Assembly: GCA_012932865.1 (NCBI GenBank)
Contig: SAXG01000008.1
Span: 62,001-126,000 of the forward strand
DNA length: 64,000 nt
Reading direction: 5' to 3'
Source: Amylostereum areolatum
Lineage: Eukaryota > Basidiomycota > Agaricomycetes > Russulales > Stereaceae
Part shown: one piece after another, positions 18,866 through 30,763 of the stretch
How the letters are laid out: each line of letters opens with the position of its first letter
How positions within the stretch are numbered: the first letter of the stretch is position 1
Translations under genes and position numbers: made by a program
Notes under the pieces: model-generated
Databases searched by the model: none
Seen by the model: the letters and a program-made list of their open reading frames with translations, nothing else
Told to the model about the DNA's origin: nothing

Positions 18866-19737
18866 CATATCTACTATTTGATCTTACTTCCTGTCAATCA
18901 GTTCATTGGTCAAGTGAAGCGCGTTACCTCTCGCACCGTTTTCTCGGGTATGATCTGCACCGGCATCGTTGTATAATCAATTTCCGCAGACTGATTATGG
19001 GTGTGTATGTACTTGTAAACATGTCCAGTTGGTCTGAATCAGGCCCAGGGGATTCGCGTCCACGCAACGCCCCACGGACGAACACGAAGACGAGAGCTTT
19101 ACAAAGGCCATAATACTCACCGTACGGTGAACTTTTCACCCAGTTTTAGAGGACCAAGTTTCAGTTTTGCAATGCCGCCGCAAGCTTTGACAATGACACA
19201 GAAGTGCCACGAAACGGTGAGCTAAACCTAAACTTTAGGTTGATTCTCCGGCTTTCTTTCCCCTTATGGGAATATAACCCTCTCGATTACTTGCGATATT
19301 TTAATATTATTTAATCGATTTGTTTTTGAATGATAAATGATCTTGTCTAATTTCAAACAGCTACTAAGTTAAAGACATAACTATAAGGACAGTACAGTGT
19401 ATTATAATCAAGTCTACACTCCGAAGTACTGTAGACGGAGAATGTCAGCTACGATGTAAAGGTATCAAGGAGCAAAGGGGACGTACCGTGCGCTCGCCCA
19501 ATGTCTGATAATACTTAGGGCCTCTGAGATACCATGGATGTCAGTTCGCGGTCAAACTCGAAAGAAAAGTACACGCACCTTGAACTTCTCGAAGTCGCGT
19601 CTCCGGTTGTTGGAGAGGCTGGCTGAGGGCGAGGGCGACTTTTAAGCACCACGCTGCAGGGGTAGTCCGGGGTCCTGAAGCGCAGCCATGCGGGATCGCG
19701 TTTCGACGGTAGAGCTCGGAGAGAGGCTCAGAGAGTG
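18866..19737. other. No gene seen; AT-rich intergenic
   Basis: Contains the palindrome CACCGTACGGTG near 19129 and AT-rich sequence around 19300-19400. No open frame with coding character. Confidence 0.5.
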
Positions 19738-20228
19738 CACCGCGGGCGGAAGTCCATTTTTTCGGAGTCGAAACGTATTCGAAACGGGCGACGAAAGTAC
19801 AAATACCAATCGTGTTTTTACCTGGACAAAACACATTCCAAACATGTCCTTTCAGGCACATGTTCCTGCCTCGTGTACCCTCCTAAAACTTGAGGTTTCC
19901 GCCATGGGCAGCTATGAGTTCGAAATAAAGCCTTTTAGGACCAGATTCTCCCTAAATTAAGCAGTTAGAAACCGGTTCCCCAAGGAGAATCAGTTTCGAT
20001 TAGGAAAAGATCCGCCAAAAATTGCCCTGAAGCTTCTAATTTCAGATCAATCACTGCTCGTGGCGGAAATTTCTAGTTTTGGAAGGGTACATGAGGCAGG
20101 AACATGTGCCTGAGAGGACATGTTTGGAATGTGTTTTGTCCAGGTAAAAACACAATTGGTATTTGTACTTTCGTCGCTCGTTTCGAATGCATTTCGACTC
20201 CGAAAAAATGGACTTCCGCCCGCGGTGG
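19738..20228. repeat. 491-bp foldback (long inverted repeat)
   Basis: Two arms of about 173 bp, 19738-19910 and 20055-20228, are inverted copies with roughly 90% identity by eye, around a 144-bp spacer. Arms start at CACCGCGGGCGG and include an almost unchanged core around CATTCCAAACATGTCC. Identity fades toward the spacer. The layout fits a foldback or MITE-like element. No clear target duplication: flanks are AGAGAGTG and TGAGCTTG. Small open frames on each arm encode the same peptide only because of the repeat. Confidence 0.75.
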
Positions 20229-20885
20229 TGAGCTTGAGCTTGTTTTAAGCGCTCGGAATTCCTCGGTCCGCCGTCCGAGCGATCAAAGCGTCGGTGTCGT
20301 CGTCCTTTCGTGAACTTGCAATCCCTGCCAAAATGCTCGCAAGCCTCTCGGGGTTATATGAAACCCTTCAGCGGGACGGACCTGTTTTGGATCTGGAGCA
20401 AGCCTTGGCGAGGCGAATCCAAGATAGTGGAAGGCTGGTATGCGTCGGTGGATACCCTTACAATGGATTACATAATCGACTAAGCCTTGTAAACGACACG
20501 CGGAAAAAACTGAGGAACACTTTTTCGCTGATGTGTTATTTGCACTTCGGAAACACATGAAATCCACAAGACCTTGCGGGAACAAGGGCCACAAGTACAT
20601 TCCCTCTACATTCCCTCGCCATTGTTACACTAACTGTTGTTCCTCGTCTCCAAATTTGGACAGCGTTGTTTTACGGTAAGACCCCTGCGAACCTCGACCC
20701 CGGGCGCTTCTTGTTTCTTCCATTTGTGTTTCGGCTTGTACTCTCGGTTGTTGTGGACTCATGTGTAGTGACCACAGAACAAGGGCCTTTTGTTTCCGTG
20801 ACGAAATCCGCGTTCATAAAAGACGTCCGCCGGGGGTGAGCTCTCCCTCAAAACCTCACACTCTCTTCACTCGACATCATATCTC
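20229..20885. other. No gene seen
   Basis: Intergenic sequence between the foldback and the next possible gene. Only short frames without splice-site support are present. Confidence 0.45.
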
Positions 20886-21701
20886 ATGGAATTTGCCATC
20901 CCGGGAGCTTTTGGTGTATCACCGACCGAGAACCTTAGACAGTATATCTCGCATGCAACGCTTCCAAGTTTGAAAATCCCGCTAGACTCAACGGACTCGG
21001 ATCGGGTTCCTCGCCTCGTCCCGGACGGACACAAATCACACAGAAACCACCTCACCGTCCCCCCAGGACCATGGAGAAGACTAGAAACCATCTATTCGTT
21101 CATCGGAGACTGGCTTGACGTATGCCTTAATTCAGTCCATGTACGTGCCAGCACGCTTAGGGGGTCCAATATAACTGACATTGCTCACTCAAGTCATAGA
21201 ATCGCAAGTGCCTCCGGAACCCATCAAATCAGAATGTGGATCTACCGTTCTCGATGAGCCATTCACAATGCCATGCAAAGGATTCCATGTAGACCAGTTG
21301 GCTATGCCTCTTGTATTGGACGTGCACAGGTGCGTCGCTTCGCATGGTCTGATGCAAGCCCGTCTCACTCCTTTGTGCAATACAGGTTCTATCAATGGTT
21401 CACACGATATCTGGTGGACACTGCGCAACGTTTGATACACATTGTCTACCCCGAAATGAACAGCTGGGGCTTTTCCACGCAGTATGACCCACAAAATCCC
21501 CATCTTCATTGTATTGCATGGGCCTCGCCGCGTATCGGTCCACTGGACACGGTTGATCAGTGTACCTTGGCAATTTTTATACAACCCCCTTGGATTCTAG
21601 CAAAGCAAGACATAGACAGTTTCACGAAGTGCAGCTATGTAGGTCGGATATACTTTCCGGGTGATACACCGTCTCACAACCTTCTAGTTACCTCCCTTTA
21701 A
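20886..21701 (+). CDS. Hypothetical protein, multi-exon
   Basis: Not recognised. Exon 1 from ATG 20886 begins MEFAIPGAFGVSPTENLRQY. A second exon (about 21193-21330) ends at a good donor GTGCGT with acceptor CAG at 21386, and the joined frame gives VLDVHRFYQWFTRYLVDTAQ. A last exon runs to TAA 21699-21701. The first junction phase is uncertain. The product is aromatic-rich, with no signal peptide or known motif. The coding-like sequence after 21701 may belong to the same gene, because GTAGGT at 21640 is a strong donor that would bypass the stop. Confidence 0.35.
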
Positions 21702-21755
21702 TAACCAATTGACCGGTCATATCGATAGTAAATATAAATTATGGGCAAAGGTACG

Positions 21756-22718
21756 GACTTCGTCTGGAAAGTATACCACAGCATAACCAACTCCCTGTCC
21801 AAGGTGTACTGATACATGCGTGGCGAAGGGATGTCGATACTTTATTCTCTCCAATTATAATTCTTTCGCGTTGGGGGTCTTTACCGAAGGTACGCTCATC
21901 TGCTTCCATAATGTTTATTCCTGTGCGTACAAACCTCTTATCTACATGCAGGTTACACCACGGCCTTCGTAGTGAAAGGGCCAGACTGCACTTCCACCAA
22001 GCCGAACATCCTCGAGTGCCTGTTCTATTGGATTGCATCGTCAATGCGCGTTCCAAGCTCCTTCTGTGTACCAGAGGTGGGTGACGAACATTCTAGACCC
22101 TTTGACGAGTGTCCATGCCTCGTCTCCGATATGCCGGACATGAAAGCCGCCTTCGCTCTGTGTGGACTGTCGTAACGGGCCGAGTGAGTCGCCAACGTTC
22201 TGACTACGTCCTCGAGTAGGTTCCCGAATCGTTCCATCGGGAGGGTCCCCCTAATATACCTCCGGCAGGTGAATTGGACATGCTTTCCCAGGTCACTGAC
22301 GGAGAGTCTGAGTCCAGCTGGGGGGGCAAGGACGACGGTATGTCCTCTGCGTGCATCACGCTCTCATCTCTCATGCGCGCATTTAGATGTACCGTCTCAG
22401 GCTGGCTCCTGGGCATCCTTATCGCGTGCTTCATCACGCGCGTCTTGCAAGCCTCACGTCTTCGATTATCGACGGGACGAGTCTGTTCACTTCGAGAAGA
22501 GAAAAGGGCGGTATTACGTGGTAGAAGCGTGGAGACGAGATCCTGAGCTTGAGCCTGCCAGTGAGTCGCTTCCTGCCATCGAAGAAGAGACTTCGAGCGT
22601 TGGGAGCGAAACATGGTCGGCACTTACGTCACAAGATGTACCAGATGAGTACTTAAACAATTTCTGGACTGTACCTTCATCCATTCAGGAGGAACGCGAT
22701 AGTTGGATGATGCGATGA
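21756..22718 (+). CDS. Hypothetical protein, possibly the 3' part of the preceding gene
   Basis: Coding-like pieces in one orientation: QLPVQGVLIHAWRRDVDTLF to a donor GTACGC at 21891, then KGPDCTSTKPNILECLFYW to about 22075, then LDMLSQVTDGESESSW with an intron GTATGT (22339) to TTTAG (22387). The last exon ends EERDSWMMR at TGA 22716-22718 and is acidic and Ser/Glu-rich. No family recognised. Exon joins are not all solved, so the boundaries are rough. Confidence 0.3.
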
Positions 22719-23030
22719 GAAGTAGCTCACCAATGTACCTAGTATATATGTCCTGTATCATGCTACGATATGTGAGCCGCCATATTGACTCTTCCCAATT
22801 TTCCCATTCCAGGCCAGAAGTTAAAAGAAATTCTGAAGGCCCAGGCTAATGACAGTGATTCGTGACTCCTAGAGTCCTAACTCTGTCTCTGAGCCTTGGC
22901 CCTTGAAGTTGAGAGGCAGAGGTCTCAGGTCTACCGTCTCAGGTCTGAGTCTTCACGAATCAGTGATCACTGTTCACTGTTCAGTCTCAGGCCCAGGGGC
23001 CAGCGCCGGGCCAGGGGCCAAAAAAAAATA
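22719..23030. other. Intergenic with imperfect inverted and direct repeats
   Basis: AGTGATTCGTGACTC near 22855 is matched by a broken inverted copy around 22953 (GAGTC, CACGAATCA, CACTG). GTCTCAGGTCT-like units recur at 22922-22960. A run of nine A at 23021-23029 is the pol III stop of the tRNA gene read on the other strand. Confidence 0.5.
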
Positions 23031-23125
23031 CGTCACCTGAGCGATTCGAACACTCGCGGGCAAAGCCCAACCGCTGGTGCTGCTGTGATAGCAGGCGATC
23101 CCGTTAACCACTCCGGCAAAGTGAC
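23031..23125 (-). tRNA. tRNA-Ser(GCT) with 13-nt intron
   Basis: Read on the minus strand from 23125. The acceptor stem GTCACTT pairs with AGGTGAC. The D stem is CCG/CGG, the anticodon stem ATCGC/GCGGT, and a long variable arm GGGC-TTT-GCCC marks type II. The T arm is GAGTG-TTCGAAT-CGCTC. The anticodon loop is CT-GCT-A followed by the intron TCACAGCAGCACC at 23076-23088, at the standard 37/38 position. The anticodon lies at 23090-23092. A T run follows downstream as terminator. Confidence 0.9.
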
Positions 23126-23260
23126 TTACTCTGTCACTTGAGCCTCAAATCCTTCTAGATCGTTCGAGAGGCCTGGGGAGGCCACAGTATGTCTGTACTT
23201 ATGTATGTTTATAAGTAACTTACTTCGTTGAACATCACCAAGACTCCGTCAGTCGCAAAC

Positions 23261-24235
23261 ATGGTGAAACGGAGTCGCACAAACAACGCTGCCGCCACAG
23301 CTCTAAATCAATCGGGAACTATAACGGCGCCACCGATCTTGACACGAGCACCAGAATTCCCAGACCTTACATCAAAGAAAGCCCTGCCGTGCCGGGCTTT
23401 ACTGGAAGACCAGATCCTGCTTATAGATGTATGTATCTCTCTGTTATGCTTTTGCTTGTAAACTAGTTGTGCCCGTTTCTTACATTCCACCCGGACCTTG
23501 CAGAATTTCTTTACCGTGGACGAGTGCAAACGATTTGTGCAGTTCATCGACAGTCAGCCTCTTGAGCTGACTCCTCCGAAGAAACGTGGGGAGGCCATTA
23601 GAGTGAACCGTAAGTCAGCTATCCAGCTTTTCGGGTCGAAACTGAAATAGTAGATTGCAGATCGCATATCATATACCTCTCCATCCTTTGCACAACGCAT
23701 GTTTGAAATCCTCAGGCCACACCTTCCCTCTTTCCCATATCCTGCCTCACTCAAACGTCCCAATGCAACTGCGCGTCCGGCGCAGTTCGCTCAACTCGAA
23801 CATTCGTTTATACAAGTATACGCCTATGCAACACTTCGGACAGCACTACGACGACTCTGTGAGGGACACAGAGACGGGCGCAGTATCGGAATGGACGTTG
23901 TTGATATATCTGTCCGGCGTTGAGGACGGAGTGGTTGGCGGGGAGGTATGCACAGATATTTACGGCGTATCTTGAAGGCTGCGCTCGCATACTGATTGCA
24001 CTTCTGTCTAGACGATCTTCTACCCTACTGACAAGCGCAAGTCTTCCGGGGCCATAACCGCACCTCTGACTCGCGGAACTGCACTTCTGCATCGGTGTGC
24101 CAGCCATTATACCACCGTGGACATCAGCTAACATGCGTCACAGGCATGGTCACGAATGTCTGCTCCACGAGGGCTCGTCCAGTGAGATGTGGAACAAAAT
24201 ATGTTCTCCGCTCGGACATAATGTTTATGGGATGA
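23261..24235 (+). pseudogene. 2-oxoglutarate/Fe(II) oxygenase (prolyl 4-hydroxylase-like) with two frame breaks
   Basis: Non-heme iron oxygenase of the prolyl hydroxylase type. The start MVKRSRTNN is at 23261. Exons: 23261-23428, 23504-23609, 23661-23945, 24012-24094, 24144 onward. Iron ligands are present: His and Asp in FGQHYDDSV, and the distal His in GHECLLHE. The C-terminal KYVLRSDIMF block, with the 2OG-contacting Lys/Arg, is encoded but out of frame. Single-base insertions seem to lie near 23785 and near 24170; removing either restores homologous reading. Without them the protein loses its cosubstrate-binding end. It could be a young pseudogene or assembly error. It ends convergent with the helicase gene. 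Confidence 0.65.
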
Positions 24236-24421
24236 CATTGTCATTGACTCTACGACAAAAAACTATGGGTCAAGAGTCCTCAAGACGCTATCGCCTCGGG
24301 CCTTTCTTTTTCCTAGACGGCATGCCTGCTTCGACTACATCATCGTCCCGATCACCACTATCCCTCTCCGCCCCCTCATTTCGTCTTCTCTTCTTTCCCG
24401 TGCCCTCCGTTTGCCGCCTGC

Positions 24422-25858
24422 TCACGCAACTCTAGCGGCTGCCAAACGACTTGCCTCCTCTACCCGCTCTCGTAATAAGGCCACCTCCTCCTTGTCCGTC
24501 GCCCACAGGTCCATTTTCTTGCCCGTGACGGCTTCTATCCGCTGGACGAGCTCGACATCATATTGGGTCACGAGTGTGATCGATTTTCCTGAACGGCCTG
24601 CCCGCGCGGTACGACCAACACGGTGGATGTAGTCCTTGGAGTGGGTTGGGATGTCGAAATTGATGACTACATCGACCGAAGGGATATCGAGACCTCTGGG
24701 GGAGCATTTAGTCGTGGATGGCAGTGGATAGGATGCATGTGCTTACCGGCTGGCTATATCAGTGGCGACTAGGACGTTACGACCTCCACTCTTGAATTTG
24801 CTGAGCGCGCCTAAACGTTGGCTTTGACTGAGTTGACCGTGGAGAGGGACAGGCAGGGAACCCTAGTGTTCTTAGTATAATTGCTAATCTAACAGTTTTC
24901 TATGTCAGCGTGGTAATACGGCGCGGCCCCGAAGAGTTTCACGAACCTCTGTGCATCATGTACCGTCCTCGTGAATACCATCATAGAATTTTGGGCCAGG
25001 GAGTTGGCTAGATAAACCAGGTGTACATCTTTTTGGCTCAGGGGAATGAAAAGGTAATATTGCAAAAGTGTTGAGACGGTAGAGTACCTGTGAGTGTGTA
25101 TCAGAAACCGGATCAAGAATGACAAAAAAGCAGACCCTACTTTTGTGACACTTCAACGCGGACAGGGTTTGACAGACTAGCACGCTGAAGTTTCGCGACT
25201 TTGGTGGTCATGGTGGCCGAGAAGAGATAAGTCGTTCTCTCCTTCGGAATGATTTTGAGGATTTTGTCGATAACAGGCCCGAAGTCCATGTCAAGCAGCC
25301 TGTCTGCTTCATCCAAGACCTAAATGAAGATTGAATCGAGCGCCAGGGAAAATGGCAACAGGGACGACGCACTAGGAATTTGAGTGTGCGCAGACTGAAG
25401 CCCTTGGTGTTCTCCAGATGCCATTCCAGTCGGCCAGGGGTCGCGACAATGATGTGAGGTCGTTTCGCGAGAGCTATGGCTTGCTCGGTGTACGGAACGC
25501 CTCCTATGATAACGGTGCAGCGCACACCGATGACCGACCCCAGTGCTTCAAACTGTTGGGATATTTGGTGGGCAAGTTCGCGGGTCGGCGCAAGTACGCA
25601 CGCGAAAAGGCCTTTGGGGTCTTCCCACAATTTTTGGATGATGGGAAGGGCAAAAGCGACAGTCTTTCCTGAGCCTGTGGACGCGACACCGATGATGTCC
25701 TTGCCTTGAAGAGCATGTGGAAGGACCTCAGCCTGGATCTGGGTAGGGACCTTGTAATTGAGCTGTTCGATGGCCTCGAGCAAGGGGTCAATGATATTTA
25801 GAGACTTGAAGGAAGGGGGGGAAACGGAGGAAGTGCTGGCCTCGTCTGAGGAGGGCAT
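24422..25858 (-). CDS. RRP3: ATP-dependent rRNA helicase RRP3 (DDX47)
   Basis: Nucleolar DEAD-box helicase needed for early cleavages of pre-rRNA in 18S maturation. Start at ATG 25856-25858 (MPSSDEAS). Motifs in order: Q motif ([15 protein letters not shown]), Walker [32 protein letters not shown] in [17 protein letters not shown], then [37 protein letters not shown] and [10 protein letters not shown]. The match to Rrp3/DDX47 is very close. Several introns are present. The junction after AQRFVKLF (about 24890-24960) does not resolve to the usual sequence before [11 protein letters not shown]. The last residues are Ala/Arg-rich. Divergent from the TRAPP gene, about 200 bp apart. Confidence 0.9.
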
Positions 25859-26060
25859 GTCTATCGTGCGGAATGAACGTCGGTGGGCGAGCAACTTGAA
25901 GAGAACTGAGATTGTTTTCGTACGGCAGACGCGGGCCGGGGACCGGGGATCTCGATGAACGGGAGGATTTCTCTCAGGCTTGAATCAATCCCGTACTCAA
26001 GGTTGCTCCGCTCGTGCCGTGGTAAACCGACGATCTCTTCTCTCTCTTCAAACCATCAGC

Positions 26061-29000
26061 ATGTCGCTACAGCACGTCGTTGTTACATATGCTGCACCTC
26101 AATCTTTTCTTTCTTCCGACCAGTGGAAACAAATTCGCGACGCTCTCAAAGCACAGCTTCCCTTCCGGAGCATTCACTGGAAACCGCCTTCGCTGCCTTC
26201 CGTACGCACAATACAAGAACTCGACGTCCTCCTCGCCCCTTTCGAATCTGCTCGCGACGAGCATACGTCACAAATACCCTCCTCTCTGCTCGACAAACCC
26301 CTCCTGAACATCTACGTCGTAACATGTGAGGTGAATGATCCCCGTCTCGGAACTCGTCTGATCTCTTATGTCTGCATGCTCAGGACAATGATACTTACAA
26401 GGGAAGCGTGCGCAAACAAATAAAAGACTGGCACGCTCTCGTTTCTCAACGTAAGAATCAGGAATGGCTTATACTCCATGTCGTCCGCGCCGACACCAGA
26501 AACGCTGCCGCCGGCTTCTTCCAGCGTGGTAGCATGTTGGACAAGATAAAGGCCGACTTCAACGCTGACAGGCGTGAGAGGTGATTATATATCCGGCTCA
26601 CCTAAATCTTGTTAAACTTCCCAAAGCTGATGTACCACCCAGGTGTGTTCAGTTAGCATGGCCCATGGGGCAGAACAACCCTGCAGTGTGGGCGGAACTT
26701 CTTTCCAAGATCAAGGACGGGATTCTATCCGCATTTGACGCATCCATTTCACAGCGGGAGGTTGAAGTGAAGAGATCAGAGGAGCAAAGGTTGATGCCGG
26801 GCTGGAACTTCTGCACGTTCTTCGTCCTCAAAGTGCGCCTGATTCTATCCTCCGACCCTCGTTCCTCTTACTGATCTAGCATAGGAAAGCCTCGCGACAT
26901 CCTATGAGGGCATGAATCTCCTCGAGGATGCCCTCCGTCAGTATGATGAACTCGAAATATCGTTTCACCATGTCCTCAGAGAAAAAAACCTGTCTTGGTT
27001 CGGAACCCTCATTGTCGCGTCGCCAAAGGACGACTCCTCCCCCCTACTCTCCGTCACCCGAAAACCTTATCGCGACCTCATATTGGCAAATACGGTGTCT
27101 GTGTTTGACCTGGAGATATACGTGCTGGCGCGTCAATGTGCACTTCTTGCCCGGATTGGAAAGGTAGCCGAAGTGTGTCGGAAAACGCACAGGTTTTTGG
27201 TTACTTTCGGACGGCAGTTGTGGGATGCAGCGGTAAGTGTACAGAGATGACTTCATCTCGAAAACTTCGGGCTCATGATTTTTAGAATATCCTCCCTCCT
27301 CACTTCATCGAATCCTGGGTGTATTCGTCAGCTCTCAGTGTTGTTGAGCAAGCCGACGCGTGGGCGAATGATCTCACTCTAGGCGACGTGTCCCTCAATA
27401 CGTTCAATACATCAAAGGCTGAACTTCTAGAACTGGCTCGCTCTCAGGTAAATTACCTCCTGTCAATCATTAGAGTGCAGACTGATCACCTGTAGTTGGA
27501 CGTTCTTGGTGTATCCGCCGGCCATCTTCCATCGCGGCCACCTTTTACCACCATCATATCTCCCCTCAGACCTTCTGTCGTACACGACAAACGCGCGTCT
27601 AGAGTCATTAGCCAACCTCAGCTAGTGGTTTGTTTGGGTAGCGACGAAGCATTCTACGAGCTTTACACCGAACTAACAACTCGTGCAATTGACATCTATG
27701 CCAAAGCAGGCCGTCGGAAATCAGCGGTGAAACTCCATGGCAGTCTAGCAGCCCTCGATATGTACGCGAAACACCTTCCTGCCATACGTTTTACTCATCA
27801 TATGCTGTGCAGTCATCGGGGACGATTAGCTACTGCTTTCCAGACTTATTCATCCCTGCCGGCACATTATGGTCCGCATGACTGGATCTCCCTGGAGTCA
27901 TACATGTTGTCGCAGGCAATCGACACTCATTCCCGTATAGGTGGCACCAAAGATAAACAGTGGCTGATTCTGGCCTTGTCTTTCCTGAAGACTCACATCG
28001 ATGGCACGGGCCGGGATTTGGTCATGGCAGAAGATGACAGGTCGGCATATGTCCATGATATCGTTGACTCTCTTAAGACCGCCGCGGAGGAGTTAGACTC
28101 AGGTGTGGCTGCCCAGCGCCGTCTCAGCGACGCTTTCCCAGTGCGTGAACGTTGAGTTCACCTTCAATTTTTGCAGATTTCACCCACTCTGAACATTCAG
28201 CTTTGTCGTTCCGAATACCGAACTCAAATGCACGACCTGCTGAGGATGAGGACGGCTGCTACCTGGACGTTCTGGTGCACAATCACCTACCATGTGTAGG
28301 TGTTCAAAACGCAATGGAAGGCAGTGACTTCCGTTAAAGACTCGTATTGCCTTGCAGGAACTACCTGTAACCAAAATGCTTGTGACCCTAGCAGGGCAAG
28401 AAGAGGAGACGTTGGAATTCACCGCAGACGTTTCCTCGCTTGCTCCTGGCGAGCATACTCTCTCGCTGTTTTGCCCTGTACGTTGACATCCTCGGCGTGT
28501 AGAGTCAAGCTTACTTCTATCTTACTAGACATCTTCCTGGGGTACCTTTATTCATGTTAGGACAGAAGTGTGGATATCGCATCTACATCTTAGATGGAGC
28601 AACCAACTGTCAACAAAATCGAAATCGCGGTTGAAAAAGTCCACCCCCGGTCTTGTGCGTCTGGTACGCGATGTCCAGGCTCTGGATGTTCGTGTGCGTC
28701 GACCACGAAAACGTAGGTAGAGTTGCAACGGCATCCGTGAGTGGGTAACTCACTGGTAATTCTAGTCGTGCTCGGGGCGCCACCGCATGTCCTGCTGACC
28801 ATATCATCTGGACGAAACCATGTGGCGAAGGTGACCATGAATATCTCCACGCCCGATGCTGTCGAATTTCGGTGTCAGGATGCCATACTCGAGGAGAATG
28901 GTACGTGTAATCCATAATATCTTGAACCGCTAACCCATTATCAGTAGACTCGTCTGCGACCCTGGAGGCAGAAGATGGGTGTGTATATCTCATCAACGTC

Positions 29001-30648
29001 CCGGAAGATACTGCACTGTCCGTATTGGTTCCTCACACGGACGCCACGAAATTCCACGCTATTGTACGTTATCATTCATACCAAGAGGGGTCAAGCTGAT
29101 ATTGCATCTAGCAAATCCATATAGCGGTCAGCTATAACACGCATAAACATCCTTCGATCTTTCGATCGATGTCACTTACCAGCCGCCTACCAACATCCCT
29201 CCCCGTTGCGGTGAACGTGCAAGATTTCTTCCGCGAAAGAGGTGCCTACCTATCCTTTCTGTCGTAAACTGAGTCTTTGCTTACCTGCGTTCGCATTTAG
29301 CTTATTTACCAGGTTTACCATCTCGACAACAACATATCAACATATTCGATTGTCGTCGGCACACCTAGAGATACCAAGTAACGAGGACGGAGGAGTTACC
29401 CTAAAGCGGACGGAACCATTGGAACGCAATATTCTTGTAGGCCCATCAATTTTTTCAGCTCGAGGCTTTTCTCACCTCTATGCAGACGATAACCCCAGCT
29501 CGTCCTGCGAATATACTCTTTCTCCTCGAAGCGGATCGGGGCAAAGGTAAACACAACATATGTATTCATTTTGGATGAAGCTGACGACCTGTAAAGCCCA
29601 AGATTCCCTCCACCTTTGCATCAAATATCGCATGCTTCGCGATGGTACGTTTTCTCGGTGTACACATGGAGCACGCTGTTATTCAGCGTATCTATAAACA
29701 GAGGTCGAAGCACTCGTGGACCAGGCCATCCACCAGGTCTTATCCGAATCCCCAGTCACTTGTATCGTCACATCGGAGTCGACTTGCAGCCCACATCGTC
29801 CAGGTCTTAGAGAGCGACCCAGCCTGGGTACAACCATATAGCGTTACTGGGGAGCTGTTGGTCCCGAAAATAGAAACTGAAGGGGAGGTTGGCGAGCTAC
29901 TTGATCGCGTTATCTCGGTACGTAGTTGAGCTTCGTCCAGGCTTTTATCTCACTTTATGCCGTGTCCTTGAAGCTCCTGAAGAAGCAGCCGCCCCGCGGA
30001 TGTGAACGGAGGAACTTGGCGAGAAATAACCTATCCCTGTTGACATCCCGCTGATGACTGTGCGACTTTGTCTCCTTCTTTCGCTCTTGATCTGATTGAT
30101 ATTTCGTGTGTTAGATTTTGGCGGCAGCGCGTCTGACTATCTTGCCAACACCATTCCCTACCAGTGCGCCATCATCTAGGGAGCGTCTGCCTCTATACGC
30201 AGGCCAGCCTGTCTCGGCCAATCTCACTATCCAGACATCCCTCCATTGGGGCTCAGGAGACCGCAGTCGCAAAAGTTATCGGTTACGCTTTGACGTTGAA
30301 GAGCTCATTCGCGACTGGCTCGTAAGCGGGCGGAAACGCGGTGACTTCGAAGCCAAGGTGAACAAGCTGCTGTTTTAACCAACCCGACGCATTAACTCAT
30401 GCCACACGTCTCATCAGGATGGCGAGACATACTCGGTGCCGATAACTCTCATCGCGCTGCATCACGGCGAACTTCCGTTACCCAAGGTTATCGTGACGCC
30501 ACTGCCTATGGCAGGTGAGATGACCATGGGTTCGCTGTCCATTCCGGCTTGCGAAACATACCAGGTGCATGGAGCAGAGAAGGTGTTGGTGCTGCCGAGA
30601 GGGGGTAGAACCACGTTCGTAGTGAGTATGGGCGAGGGAGTTTCATGA
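26061..30648 (+). CDS. TRS130: TRAPP II complex subunit TRAPPC10/Trs130
   Basis: Large subunit of the TRAPPII tethering complex, the Golgi Rab11/Ypt31 exchange factor. Start at ATG 26061 (MSLQHVVVTYAAP). The N-terminal region is typical: LNIYVVTCE joined across an intron to DNDTYKGSVRKQIKDWHALV and EWLILHVVRAD. The middle is helical solenoid (ARQCALLARIGKVAEVCRKT). The C-terminal third is beta-rich, with many small exons, ending ALHHGELPLPKV and VLVLPRGGRTTFVV. More than fifteen introns of 50-70 nt. The final TGA (30646-30648) is placed by the open frame; a further exon is possible but would run into ALG3 sequence. Convergent with ALG3. Confidence 0.85.
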
Positions 30649-30763
30649 GGTCCTGGTATAGATATTCGTCGTTTTAACTTATTTCTCTCATTCCGTCTCG
30701 TGTCAATACTTCCTTGCACTGTCATTCAGGTAATCATACATAAGAGCACGTACGGTGACAGGT

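Noticed and set aside
19541..20313. Two open frames with nearly the same peptide on opposite strands, as if paralogous genes
   Set aside because: The similarity is due to the inverted-repeat arms; no start, splice or codon bias supports a gene.
23855..24435. Long open frame through the last exon of the oxygenase continuing into the helicase 3' region
   Set aside because: After the break near 24170 it no longer matches the oxygenase family; the conserved end is in another frame and stops at 24235.
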